Source: JAEYKI01 sp036679405
Lineage (GTDB): Bacteria; Bacillota; Clostridia; Christensenellales; Christensenellaceae
NCBI GenBank assembly: GCA_036679405.1
Contig: JAVBVZ010000004.1
Coordinates: forward strand, 124,001 to 188,000
DNA length: 64,000 nt
Direction of reading: 5' to 3'
Below the pieces are notes generated by a model. The model made no database searches and was not told where the DNA came from. It was given only the letters and a program-made list of their open reading frames with translations. How positions within the stretch are numbered: position 1 is the stretch's first letter; every line of letters starts with the position of its first letter. The position numbers and the translations under genes are program-made. Positions 42,720 through 51,182 of this stretch are shown here, piece after piece.

Positions 42720-43646
42720 ATGGTAGAGATCCTGCTGGCGACCCACAATAGTGAAAAATATATTGCACAGCTTATGGATTCCCTTTTGACGCAATCTCTG
42801 CCGGATATCCGCATTCTGATCAGCGACGATGGCTCTGTTGATGAAACAAAAAATATTATCAATTCTTACGCTGAAAATAATCCGAATATTTTTATTTTGG
42901 AAAACAAATTTCCTTTGGGCGGAGCAAAAGAAAACTTTTTTTATTTGATGGCGCATGCGAAGGCGGACTATGTTTTGTTTGCAGATCACGACGACGTCTG
43001 GTATCCGGATAAAGCGGCCAAAACAATGGAAGCCATGCGGAAGCTGGAACAGCAATTTGGTACTGAAAAGCCTTTGCTGGTCCACAGCGATCTTGAAGTT
43101 GTTGACGAAAATTTAAAAACAAAGACCCTTTCTATGATGTCGGCCCAGAAACTCAGCAAGACCTTTAAAACCCTCAACCGGTTTTTGCCGCAAAACCATG
43201 TCACCGGATGCACGGTAATGGTAAATAAGGCACTGATCAAAAGAGTTGCGTATACGAGCCTGGATCCAATTATTATGCATGACTGGTGGATGGCCCTGAT
43301 TGCCTGCGCGTTTGGGGGGGTTGAATTTTTAGACGAGCCTACCATTAAGTACAGGCAACATCCGGATAACGAGATTGGCGCGGTGGATACGCGCAGTCCG
43401 AGCTATGTTTCAAGCCGGCTTTCCAATACGGGAACCATGAAAAAACGTATAAGGGATACTTATTGGCAGGCAGGGGAATTTTACAGGACATACGGCAGCG
43501 AGCTTTCCGAATATGATGCGCAGATGGTTCGCGCGTATTCCGAATGTTTGAAAATTAACAAATGGGCACGCATAAGAGTACTGTTCCGTTTCCGTTTGTT
43601 TAAATATGGATTTGTACGTAAAATAGGACAATTGATTTTGGGGTGA
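42720..43646 (+). CDS. GT2-family glycosyltransferase (rhamnosyltransferase-like)
   Basis: 308 residues. The GT-A core is visible: ILLATHNSEKYIAQLMDSLL, LISDDGSVDET, and the acidic ADHDDVW motif that binds metal and sugar nucleotide. HDWWMALIA near residue 182 and the following KYRQHPDNEIG are typical of rhamnosyltransferase-like members (RfbF/WbbL type). It has no membrane helix. It likely adds a sugar to a surface polymer. It stands alone between purB and cinA, with AGGAGA before the ATG. Confidence 0.88.
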   Translation: MVEILLATHNSEKYIAQLMDSLLTQSLPDIRILISDDGSVDETKNIINSYAENNPNIFILENKFPLGGAKENFFYLMAHAKADYVLFADHDDVWYPDKAAKTMEAMRKLEQQFGTEKPLLVHSDLEVVDENLKTKTLSMMSAQKLSKTFKTLNRFLPQNHVTGCTVMVNKALIKRVAYTSLDPIIMHDWWMALIACAFGGVEFLDEPTIKYRQHPDNEIGAVDTRSPSYVSSRLSNTGTMKKRIRDTYWQAGEFYRTYGSELSEYDAQMVRAYSECLKINKWARIRVLFRFRLFKYGFVRKIGQLILG

Positions 43647-43650
43647 AAAA

Positions 43651-44910
43651 ATGAAAGCAGAAATTTTATGTGTAGGAACGGAATTGCTATTGGGGGATGT
43701 CATTAATACCAATGCCGCTCATATTGCAAAAGGGCTTGCCGCTGCAGGCATCAATGTATATTACCAGTCGGTGGTCGGAGACAATCCGGAGCGGCTTAAA
43801 GATGCCATTCGTCTTGCGTTTGACCGCAGTGACCTTATTGTTATGACGGGCGGCCTCGGGCCGACCTATGATGACCTTACCAAAGAGACGGTCGCTGAGT
43901 ATTTTGGGAAAGAAATGCAACTTCACCAGCCTTCCTATGACCGGCTGATAGAATTGTTTAAAAGTTTTAACCGTGGGCAAAATCGTAAAATGACGGAAAA
44001 CAATATAAAACAAGCCTACATGCCTGAAGGGGCGGTCGTTTTTGAAAATCAAAATGGAACGGCACCGGGTCTTGCACTGTCGGGCGGTAATAAAACGGCT
44101 GTTTTAATGCCCGGGCCGCCCAGGGAAATGGTCCCGATGTTTGACGGGCAGGTATTGCCGTATTTGTCCCGTGATTCAAAAAAAGTTTTGGTTTCCACAA
44201 ATATCTATATTTTTGGAATTGGAGAATCCGCAGTAGAGGATATGCTGCATGACTATATGCTGACTATGGACAATCCTACGATTGCGCCGTATGCCAGGAC
44301 GGGAGAAGTTTATCTTCGGGTAACGGCAAGTGCGGCGAATCAAGAAAAGGCGAAAGAAATGCTTGGACCTGTTGTGGATAAAATACAAACTTTGCTTAAA
44401 GATTATATTTATGGAATCGATGTCGGAAATATGGAAACGGCAGTCGTTCGCAAATTAAAGGAAAAAAACCTTACGGTTGCAACAGCCGAAAGCTGTACCG
44501 GCGGGTTGGTTTCTAAACAAATTACAAATGTGGACGGTGCCTCCGATGTGTTCGGTTGTGGAATTTGTGCATATGCAAATGAAATAAAAATGAAGGTATT
44601 GGGCGTAGAAGCGGACACACTGGAAAAATATGGCGCGGTGTCTCCTGAAACTGCATTGGAGATGGCGGCCGGGGTGCGCCGGGTATCGGGTGCGGATATC
44701 GGAATATCTGTAACCGGTATTGCGGGTCCCGGCGGAGGCAGCAAAGATAAGCCGGTCGGCCTGGTTTATATAGGCATAAATAGCAAGAACCTTACAGAAA
44801 CAGTAAAACTTACGCTAGGACGCGGATATCAGAATGAACGCGATTATATTCGTAATAACGCAGCTTTGCATGCGCTGCACGGGATTCTAAGGGCAGCAAA
44901 TAAATGCTAA
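43651..44910 (+). CDS. cinA: CinA-family protein (competence/damage-inducible, NMN amidohydrolase)
   Basis: 419 residues. An N-terminal MoCF-like domain (VGTELLLGDVINTNAAHIA, MTGGLGPTYDDLTKE) is joined to a C-terminal CinA/PncC domain (ATAESCTGGLVSKQITNVDGAS region, VTGIAGPGGGS-KPVGLVYIG). PncC activity turns nicotinamide mononucleotide to nicotinate mononucleotide; CinA is co-induced with recA in some competent bacteria. Here it is 4 nt after the glycosyltransferase and apart from recA. Its stop overlaps the end of a reverse-strand gene by 4 nt. Confidence 0.94.
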   Translation: MKAEILCVGTELLLGDVINTNAAHIAKGLAAAGINVYYQSVVGDNPERLKDAIRLAFDRSDLIVMTGGLGPTYDDLTKETVAEYFGKEMQLHQPSYDRLIELFKSFNRGQNRKMTENNIKQAYMPEGAVVFENQNGTAPGLALSGGNKTAVLMPGPPREMVPMFDGQVLPYLSRDSKKVLVSTNIYIFGIGESAVEDMLHDYMLTMDNPTIAPYARTGEVYLRVTASAANQEKAKEMLGPVVDKIQTLLKDYIYGIDVGNMETAVVRKLKEKNLTVATAESCTGGLVSKQITNVDGASDVFGCGICAYANEIKMKVLGVEADTLEKYGAVSPETALEMAAGVRRVSGADIGISVTGIAGPGGGSKDKPVGLVYIGINSKNLTETVKLTLGRGYQNERDYIRNNAALHALHGILRAANKC

Positions 44911-45842
44911 CCGTTTTTTAAATTATTGTTAAGCGCAGATGTATTTGCTTGTTGTGAAACGGCGGGTTTCTTTCCGGTTTCCAGGATGACGATGGAAGCG
45001 ATTATAATGCCGCCGCCAACGGCGAGCGTGGGCAGAAACTTTTCATAACCCAGCAGAACGGAAAAGAGGCTTGCAAATACCGCTTCCATTGAAAGAATAA
45101 GGGCTGCCTGTGAGGAGACCATATGCTTTTGTGCAACCGACTGCGCCCAGAACGCAAAAAACGTGCAGGTAGCGCCCAGATAAAGACAGGCCAGAAAACC
45201 TTCCGGTGGTAAAGAAAACCCTCCGGAAAAGCCGTTTTCGAAAAAAATCACATAAATAAAAGAAAAGACGGCGGTGGATGCGAGTTCAATAAAAGTAAAT
45301 GAATTTGCATTCGCTTTTTTAACGGCAAATTCGGTGTAAGCAATTTGCGCTGCAAAGCACACGGCGGAAAGAAGACACAAAATATCGCCGGTATTAAAGC
45401 GGATATCGGTTTCGAAAGCGCGCGTCAAAATGCTGACGCCCACAAATCCGAGTGCAATTGAAAAAAACGTTTTTGTTTTTGGGCGTTTTTTTATAATAAG
45501 CCAGCTCAAAAAAGGTACCATAATCACATTTGTTGTAGTCAAAAAAGCACTATTGGATATAATGGTGTATTGCATACCTGCGGTTTGAAGTAAAAAACCC
45601 AAAAAAAGAAGAAGGCCTGCGATTATTCCGTCTTTCAGTTCGGATTTGCTTGTCCGACGAATGCTTTTAAAAAAAATGGGCAGCATAATCAGGCTCCCCA
45701 GCGTCATGCGGAGGGCGGTGATTAAACCGGGGGTCAAACCGCTGTCTAGAGCAAAGCGAACAACAATGAAACCTGATCCCCAAAAGATGGTGACCAAAAG
45801 AAGCATTAAACTGTATTTAAGGGACGAAGAAGACTGATTCAA
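44907..45842 (-). CDS. EamA/DMT-family transporter
   Basis: 311 residues on the reverse strand from TTG at 45842, supported by GGAGG 6 nt upstream. Ten hydrophobic helices in two EamA repeats are seen; FWGSGFIVVRFALDSGLTP marks the first and CFAAQIAYTEFAV the start of the second. EamA proteins export metabolites such as amino acids; the substrate is unknown. A longer reading to 45899 crosses the -10 box (TATAAT on the reverse strand, 45880-45885), so I excluded it. Its end meets cinA tail to tail and it is divergent from lemA. Confidence 0.9.
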   Translation of the reverse strand: MNQSSSSLKYSLMLLLVTIFWGSGFIVVRFALDSGLTPGLITALRMTLGSLIMLPIFFKSIRRTSKSELKDGIIAGLLLFLGFLLQTAGMQYTIISNSAFLTTTNVIMVPFLSWLIIKKRPKTKTFFSIALGFVGVSILTRAFETDIRFNTGDILCLLSAVCFAAQIAYTEFAVKKANANSFTFIELASTAVFSFIYVIFFENGFSGGFSLPPEGFLACLYLGATCTFFAFWAQSVAQKHMVSSQAALILSMEAVFASLFSVLLGYEKFLPTLAVGGGIIIASIVILETGKKPAVSQQANTSALNNNLKNG

Positions 45843-45879
45843 GATAGACCTCCGGTAAGCAATGTAATATATCGGGGGA

Positions 45880-45885
45880 ATTATA
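45880..45885 (-). promoter_or_regulatory. -10 box for the EamA transporter gene
   Basis: TATAAT on the reverse strand, 38 nt before the TTG start. No good -35 match is seen at the usual distance. Confidence 0.45.
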
Positions 45886-45919
45886 GCACAACGACCCATT
45901 TAAATCCATAGCTTTCTTA

Positions 45920-45948
45920 TTGTTTTGGCTGAAAACCTATGCTACAAT
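45920..45948 (+). promoter_or_regulatory. Promoter for lemA
   Basis: TTGTTT at 45920-45925, 17-nt spacer, TACAAT at 45943-45948; 43 nt before the lemA start, in the divergent gap. Confidence 0.6.
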
Positions 45949-45991
45949 ATTTTTAAACAACGGATAAATATGTTGAAAGGGTGGAAAATAA

Positions 45992-46555
45992 ATGATTGGA
46001 TATATTGTGTTGGGTATAGTGATAGCGGTTGTGGTGATTATCGTTTTATGGTATATTTCTGCTTACAACCGTTTTATTAAAATGAAAAATAACATTGAAG
46101 AGGCTTTTGCGACGATTGATGTGTACCTTAAAAAACGTTTTGATATGATCCCAAATCTGGTGGAAACCGTAAAAGGGTATGCGGCACACGAAAAAGAGAC
46201 GTTGCAGAATGTGATTGCGGCCCGTAACAGTGTGGCAAATTCATCCACAACGCAGGAGCGTCTTCAAAATGAAAATATGCTTACCAATACTTTGCGCAGT
46301 CTCTTTGCTGTTTCCGAAGCGTATCCGAATCTGAAAGCAGACTCCAGTTTTTTGAATTTGCAGGCTCAGATTCAGCAGGTTGAAACTGATTTAGTGAATG
46401 CACGGAAATATTATAATGCAAACGTTAAGATGTTCAATACCAAGCTGCTCACTTTTCCAACCAACCTGATCGCGCGTCATTTTAAATTTGAAAAACAACC
46501 TATGTTTGAAGTCTCGAACGAAGCAGAGCGGGAAAATGTTCAAGTGAAATTTTAG
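45992..46555 (+). CDS. lemA: LemA family protein
   Basis: 187 residues. One N-terminal membrane helix (about 3-24), then the YNRFIKMKNNIEEAFATIDVYLKKRFDMIPNLVETVKGY region, of which YLKKRFDMIPNLVETVK is the family hallmark, and the YYNANVKMFNTKL-FPTNLIA segment. LemA proteins are membrane-anchored helical bundles with no settled function. The gene is followed by a DUF2207 membrane protein, a common partner, which suggests a joint envelope role. A 13-bp hairpin lies between them. Confidence 0.94.
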   Translation: MIGYIVLGIVIAVVVIIVLWYISAYNRFIKMKNNIEEAFATIDVYLKKRFDMIPNLVETVKGYAAHEKETLQNVIAARNSVANSSTTQERLQNENMLTNTLRSLFAVSEAYPNLKADSSFLNLQAQIQQVETDLVNARKYYNANVKMFNTKLLTFPTNLIARHFKFEKQPMFEVSNEAERENVQVKF

Positions 46556-46562
46556 TTGCGTA

Positions 46563-46596
46563 TGCCCCTTTGTTCTGCAAAATGAACAAAGGGGCA
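46563..46596 (+). terminator. Hairpin between lemA and the DUF2207 gene
   Basis: A perfect 13-bp stem (TGCCCCTTTGTTC at 46563-46575 with 46584-46596), 8-nt loop, then AATTTTCG. The T-run is short, so it may only partly stop transcription and set the ratio of the two genes. Confidence 0.65.
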
Positions 46597-46684
46597 AATT
46601 TTCGAATGTAAAAAAACAGCAGCAAACAAAACATTGTACCATTGTGAAGAGTTTTGCACACAGAAAAAACATGGAGACTATTTT

Positions 46685-48568
46685 ATGAAAAAACTATTTC
46701 TTATAGCCGTTATTATATGCGTCTTTCTTGTCCCTTCATTTGCGCAGGCGCAGGGTGACTTTCAAATTGATTCCTATGATGTGACCATAAATGTGAATGA
46801 GAATAACACTTATGATGTTACGGAGAATATCACTGCCGATTTTTTTGCCGATAAACACGGCATTGAGAGGCTCATTCCGCAGAAAGCAACGGTTACCCAG
46901 GAGTTTAACGGAGAAATATATACAAAAAATTACCGTATTCTGATTTCGGATATTTTTGCGAATACGCCTATCAGTACAACAACCGAGGACGGATATTATG
47001 ACATGCGTTTGGGCGATCCGGATGTGACGGTAAGCGGCGTTCAGAATTATGCCCTTCAGTATACCTATGATCCCGGTGACGATGGCTATGACGCTTTTGA
47101 TGTGTTCTATTATAACCTTAATGGAACCGAATGGTATGTCCCGATTGACAATTTTACCTTTACAATTACAATGCCTAAGGAGTTTGACACATCAAAAGTT
47201 GGATTTTCACTGGGCGGAGAGGGTGCGTCCGGATACAATCCCGGAGATCTTGAGTATTCCGTTTCGGGTAATGTTATTTCCGGAAGGGTCACGAGAACCA
47301 TGCAGCCTTATGAAGGGCTGAGCATCCGCCTGGAGCTTCCAAACGGCTACTTTGTGGGAGCAAGACAGGATAACGGACCAACAAGCTCTTTGATCGTTGT
47401 GTCTTTAATCCTGCTCGGCATTGCGCTTCTTTTAGCCGCTTTATTTATAAGAAAGAAAAAACCGGTGCAAACGGTAGAGTTTTATCCGCCCGAAAAAATG
47501 ACCTCTGCGGATGTCGGATATGTGATTGACGGAATTGTGGAAGACAAAGATGTTGTCTCTCTGATTATCTATTGGGCCGATAAGGGATATCTTGAAATTC
47601 ATCAGCGGGATAAAAGCAAAGACATGATTCTGAAGAAAAAGAAAGACATTCCTTCTACCGCGAACCAATATGAAAAAACAATGTTTGACAGCATATTCGC
47701 AGGCAAAACGACAACGTCTACATCTGAACTTAAGTATAAGTTTTACGACACGCTTACCGCAACCAAGGCGATGGTTCGTTCTAAATATCAAAGTGCGGAA
47801 AATCTTGTTTTTACGCGTAAATCGGTAGCCATGCAGAATCTGATGGCCTTTCTTGCTTCCTTGCCGATGACGGTAATGACATTTATGAATTTATATAACC
47901 AGACTTTTGATATGATTTTTTCCGTCATTGTCGGAGCGATTGTCCTGGCAATCGGGTATGCGCTGGTTGCGGTCTATATTAAGAGCATAGAGACATGGCT
48001 GTCGGCAAAACGTTCAACCAAGGTCAAAACGCTTGTCGGATGGGCTTTCGGGACGGCTGTATTTTATCTTTTGATTGTGCTGCTTTCTTATGAAGTGTTT
48101 TCTCTGACAGCATTTCTTCCGGTTGTGGTCGCACTTGCGATTACGTTTATAGCGCCACATTTCAGAACGTGGACAGAACAGGGCGTTTTATGGGCCGGAA
48201 GAATAATGGGTCTTAAAAACTTTATTCAAACAGTGGAACTGGACAAATTGAAAATGATGGTCAATGAAAATCCGCAGTATTTTTACAATATACTGCCGTA
48301 TGCCTATGTTCTGGGAGTTACGGACAAATGGTCTAAACAATTTGAGAACATTGCGATTGAGCCGCCCAGTTGGTACTATGGTTACGGCTATGGAACCTTT
48401 TCATCTATTTATTTTACCAGCATGCTTATGAGTTCAATGATGTATACCCAGGCAGCAATGATAGCACGTCCAAATAATAATTCCGGCGGTTTTGGCGGCG
48501 GCGGCGGTTTTTCCGGCGGTGGTTTTTCGGGCGGCGGTTTTGGCGGCGGCGGCGGTGGCAGCTGGTAG
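46685..48568 (+). CDS. DUF2207 domain membrane protein with glycine-rich tail
   Basis: 627 residues from ATG 46685. A signal peptide (KKLFLIAVIICVFLVPSFAQA) is followed by an extracytoplasmic beta-rich domain (about 25-240, NVNENNTYDVTENI), a membrane helix (about 245-265), a cytoplasmic region (PPEKMTSADVGYVIDG), two more hydrophobic hairpins (about 390-500), and a tail of about 25 residues made almost only of Gly, Phe and Ser ending in GGSW. This layout is typical of DUF2207 proteins, whose role is unknown. Pairing with LemA recurs in bacteria. The ATG at 46634 would destroy the signal peptide and was rejected. Confidence 0.9.
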   Translation: MKKLFLIAVIICVFLVPSFAQAQGDFQIDSYDVTINVNENNTYDVTENITADFFADKHGIERLIPQKATVTQEFNGEIYTKNYRILISDIFANTPISTTTEDGYYDMRLGDPDVTVSGVQNYALQYTYDPGDDGYDAFDVFYYNLNGTEWYVPIDNFTFTITMPKEFDTSKVGFSLGGEGASGYNPGDLEYSVSGNVISGRVTRTMQPYEGLSIRLELPNGYFVGARQDNGPTSSLIVVSLILLGIALLLAALFIRKKKPVQTVEFYPPEKMTSADVGYVIDGIVEDKDVVSLIIYWADKGYLEIHQRDKSKDMILKKKKDIPSTANQYEKTMFDSIFAGKTTTSTSELKYKFYDTLTATKAMVRSKYQSAENLVFTRKSVAMQNLMAFLASLPMTVMTFMNLYNQTFDMIFSVIVGAIVLAIGYALVAVYIKSIETWLSAKRSTKVKTLVGWAFGTAVFYLLIVLLSYEVFSLTAFLPVVVALAITFIAPHFRTWTEQGVLWAGRIMGLKNFIQTVELDKLKMMVNENPQYFYNILPYAYVLGVTDKWSKQFENIAIEPPSWYYGYGYGTFSSIYFTSMLMSSMMYTQAAMIARPNNNSGGFGGGGGFSGGGFSGGGFGGGGGGSW

Positions 48569-48578
48569 ACAATATTTT

Positions 48579-48617
48579 AAATGCCGTTCCATTTGTGAAC
48601 GGCATTTTTTGTTTTTT
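48579..48617 (+). terminator. Strong intrinsic terminator after the DUF2207 gene
   Basis: Perfect 11-bp stem AAATGCCGTTC (48579-48589) with 48597-48607, 7-nt loop, followed by T-rich TTTTTTGTTTTTT. Confidence 0.92.
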
Positions 48618-48939
48618 GCGCTTTATAAGTTTTGTTGAAAATCACTTCAAAAAAAAGCAGCATTTAAACTGGATTTAAAAAAGAGAAAAAAAGAATCCGC
48701 CTTTCGCATGCGGATTCTATTATAAAAGGAGGAAATATATTAATTAGTATTTGGCTCTTTACAATATATGTAACAATTTTCTCATAAATGTTACAAAGCG
48801 TTTTCTTTAAAATACATCTTCGACATTTATAGTGTATCATAATCAATATTAGATGTAAATATATTTTAATAAATTTGTAATAATATTTTTTATTTTTTTT
48901 GATTTTTTAGTATGCTATAATAAATGCGGAGGAATATTT
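48618..48939. other. Gene-free AT-rich region upstream of aroB
   Basis: No supported gene. It contains a second hairpin (AGAATCCGC 48692-48700 with 48710-48718, weak T-tail), an orphan ribosome-site-like AAAAGGAGG at 48725-48733 that is followed by no start codon, an inverted repeat TGTAACA-N13-TGTTACA (48769-48775 with 48789-48795), and the aroB -10 region. The orphan site may mark a lost short gene. Confidence 0.6.
48913..48921 (+). promoter_or_regulatory. Extended -10 promoter for the aro cluster
   Basis: TGCTATAAT (extended TGn plus consensus TATAAT at 48916-48921), 19 nt before the aroB start. The -35 region is only a T-run, as expected for an extended -10 promoter. The short leader leaves no room for a riboswitch or T-box. 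Confidence 0.6.
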
Positions 48940-49953
48940 ATGCAAAAAGTAATGGTTGAGGCGCAAAACGGAGCCTATGAAATTCTGCTTGGATCGGGAT
49001 TGCTGCAAAATGCATATGCCTATATTCCAAAAGACAGAAAATGTTTTATTATATCGGACACGAATGTTTATCCGCTGTATGGGAAGGCCTTCGGGGAACT
49101 TCCCTCGTTCATTATAAAGGCAGGGGAAAAAAGCAAATCTCACGAATCTCTTCTGAAAATATATGAAGCGCTTTCGAGGCACAACATTTCACGGGAAGAT
49201 GCAATTATTGCCCTTGGCGGCGGAGTTGTTGGAGATCTTGCGGGTTATGCGGCAGCCACTTTTAAAAGGGGCGTTCCCTTTATACAGATTCCCACTACGC
49301 TTCTTGCTCAGGTTGACAGTTCAGTCGGAGGTAAGGTCGGGGTTAATCTTAAAAGCGGTAAGAATATGGTGGGAAGTTTCTATCAGCCTTCTTTGGTATT
49401 GGCAGACGTAGATACGCTTTTAACGCTTCCCAAACGCGAGTTTTCGGCAGGTATGGCTGAAGTGATCAAATATGCTTTTATTTCAAGCGACCGGTTGTAC
49501 GATATGCTTTTATCAGCCAATGGTGCATTAACAGATATTATTCAGACCTGTTGCGTGATTAAAGCGGAATATGTGAAAAAAGATCCATTTGATAAAAATG
49601 TAAGGATGGAATTGAATTATGGGCATACGATAGGGCATGCGATAGAAACGGCTACGAATTACAGGCGGTACCTGCATGGCGAAGCGGTTGCAATCGGTAT
49701 GGTCTTTGCTGCACGGATCGGAGAGCGGGCAGGGATATCCGAAGAGGGTTTGGAAGATGCCGTTCGCAATCTTCTTATAAAAAACGGATTGCCGGTTGTG
49801 GTGGATGATAGCATTTTAAAAAATGCGATTGAGAATCTCGGGCAAGATAAAAAAGCAGCAGGTGATGTGATTCATTTTGTTTTGGTGGATAAGATTGGTC
49901 ATGCCGTGATTCGTGATTTCAAAGTGAGTGAATTGAGAGAACTTATATTATGA
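48940..49953 (+). CDS. aroB: 3-Dehydroquinate synthase
   Basis: 337 residues. GGGVVGDLAGYAAATFKRG, PTTLLAQVDSSVGGKVGVN and the metal-binding ELNYGHTIGHAIE are diagnostic. It closes DAHP to 3-dehydroquinate, step two of the shikimate pathway. GCGGAGG precedes the ATG. Its stop overlaps aroA by 4 nt; aroB-aroA-aroC-chorismate mutase-aroK form one overlapping run. No DAHP synthase gene is visible. Confidence 0.96.
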   Translation: MQKVMVEAQNGAYEILLGSGLLQNAYAYIPKDRKCFIISDTNVYPLYGKAFGELPSFIIKAGEKSKSHESLLKIYEALSRHNISREDAIIALGGGVVGDLAGYAAATFKRGVPFIQIPTTLLAQVDSSVGGKVGVNLKSGKNMVGSFYQPSLVLADVDTLLTLPKREFSAGMAEVIKYAFISSDRLYDMLLSANGALTDIIQTCCVIKAEYVKKDPFDKNVRMELNYGHTIGHAIETATNYRRYLHGEAVAIGMVFAARIGERAGISEEGLEDAVRNLLIKNGLPVVVDDSILKNAIENLGQDKKAAGDVIHFVLVDKIGHAVIRDFKVSELRELIL

Positions 49954-51182
49954 TAGTGATTGCTCCTTCCAGGCTAAACGGAAAATTGAAGATTCAGCCG
50001 TCCAAAAGTGTTTCGCACCGTGCGATTGTCTGTGCTGCTTTGGCAGACGGAACATCAATACTGAAGAATATTGCGCGTTCAGATGACATTAAGGCGACAA
50101 TGGATGCAGTGCAAAAGATGGGGTTTTGTTCAATTGAAGAGCATAGCGAAGGGATAACGGTTAAAGGTGCAAAAAGAGAAACAGAAGGGGAAATTTTTTG
50201 TAATGAATCCGGTTCAACGCTCCGCTTTTGTTTGCCGCTGGGAATGGATGGGCTTCAAAGATGTTTTACGGGGAAGGGACGCCTGATGCAGCGCCCGCTG
50301 AATCTTTATGAAGAGATTTGCCGTAAGCAGTCAATCAAGATGGAAAAAACGACAGCGGGGATTCTTTTGGAAGGCCAGCTTTATCCGGATATCTTTTCTG
50401 TACGCGGAGATATTTCTTCACAGTTTGTGAGCGGGTTACTATTCGCGCTTCCAATGCTAAAAGGAGATTCGCGTATTATATTTACCACAGAACTTCAATC
50501 TAAGCCATATGTTGACCTAACCCGGGATATGCTTGAAAAATTTGGAGTGGAAACCGAAGTCTGGGGAGGGGATATTATTGTTTACGGCAATCAGAAGTAT
50601 GCAAGTTGCAACTTTGAGGTTGAGAGCGATTTTTCTCATGCCGCTTTTTTTGCGGTAGGCGCAGCATTGTCCGGAAAAGTTCACTTGTCGGGTCTGCGGG
50701 CGGATTCGTTGCAGGGCGATAAAAGAATATTTGATATTTTAAAGAATGCGGGCGTTTGTGTGAACGGTTTTACGGTTTCAAAGCCGGATTTGTTGCACCC
50801 TTTTAAAGTTGATGTGTCCCAAATTCCAGATCTGGTTCCCATTCTTTGTATCCTTGCGTTGGGCACACAGGGAGAAAGCGTTATTTATAATGCGCAGCGT
50901 CTGAGATACAAGGAAAGTGACCGCTTGGCGGCCATGACAACGGAGCTTAAGAAATTGGGCGGCGATATAGACGAATATGATGATCGTCTGGTCATAAGGG
51001 GAGGAAAACCGTTGCAAGGAGGCTTGGTAGATTCACACGGAGACCATCGGGTGGCAATGTCTCTTGCTATAGCTTCCGTTTTGACAAAAGGTGATATCCG
51101 TATTAAGAATCCGGATGTTGTTGCAAAGTCTGCTCCGGATTTTTACAATGAATTTCAAAAACTGGGGGGAGTGATCAGATGA
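49950..51182 (+). CDS. aroA: 3-Phosphoshikimate 1-carboxyvinyltransferase (EPSP synthase)
   Basis: 410 residues. LKIQPSKSVSHRAIVCAALA, NESGSTLRFCLPL, GDISSQFVSGLLFALP, RYKESDRLAAM and the SHGDHRVAMSLAIAS end motif are complete. It adds enolpyruvate to shikimate-3-phosphate. The substrate-site segment reads NESGSTLRF, where E. coli has LGNAGTAMR, so the protein is not of the E. coli-like class I in that loop. It overlaps aroB and aroC by 4 nt each. Confidence 0.96.
   Translation: MIVIAPSRLNGKLKIQPSKSVSHRAIVCAALADGTSILKNIARSDDIKATMDAVQKMGFCSIEEHSEGITVKGAKRETEGEIFCNESGSTLRFCLPLGMDGLQRCFTGKGRLMQRPLNLYEEICRKQSIKMEKTTAGILLEGQLYPDIFSVRGDISSQFVSGLLFALPMLKGDSRIIFTTELQSKPYVDLTRDMLEKFGVETEVWGGDIIVYGNQKYASCNFEVESDFSHAAFFAVGAALSGKVHLSGLRADSLQGDKRIFDILKNAGVCVNGFTVSKPDLLHPFKVDVSQIPDLVPILCILALGTQGESVIYNAQRLRYKESDRLAAMTTELKKLGGDIDEYDDRLVIRGGKPLQGGLVDSHGDHRVAMSLAIASVLTKGDIRIKNPDVVAKSAPDFYNEFQKLGGVIR

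Noticed and set aside
48480..48568. Tandem DNA repeat
   Set aside because: The repeated GGCGGC-type sequence encodes the Gly-rich tail usual in DUF2207 proteins, so it is coding low complexity rather than a mobile repeat.
48725..48750. Small gene after the AAAAGGAGG site
   Set aside because: The following bases give no ATG, GTG or TTG at usable spacing before in-frame stops.
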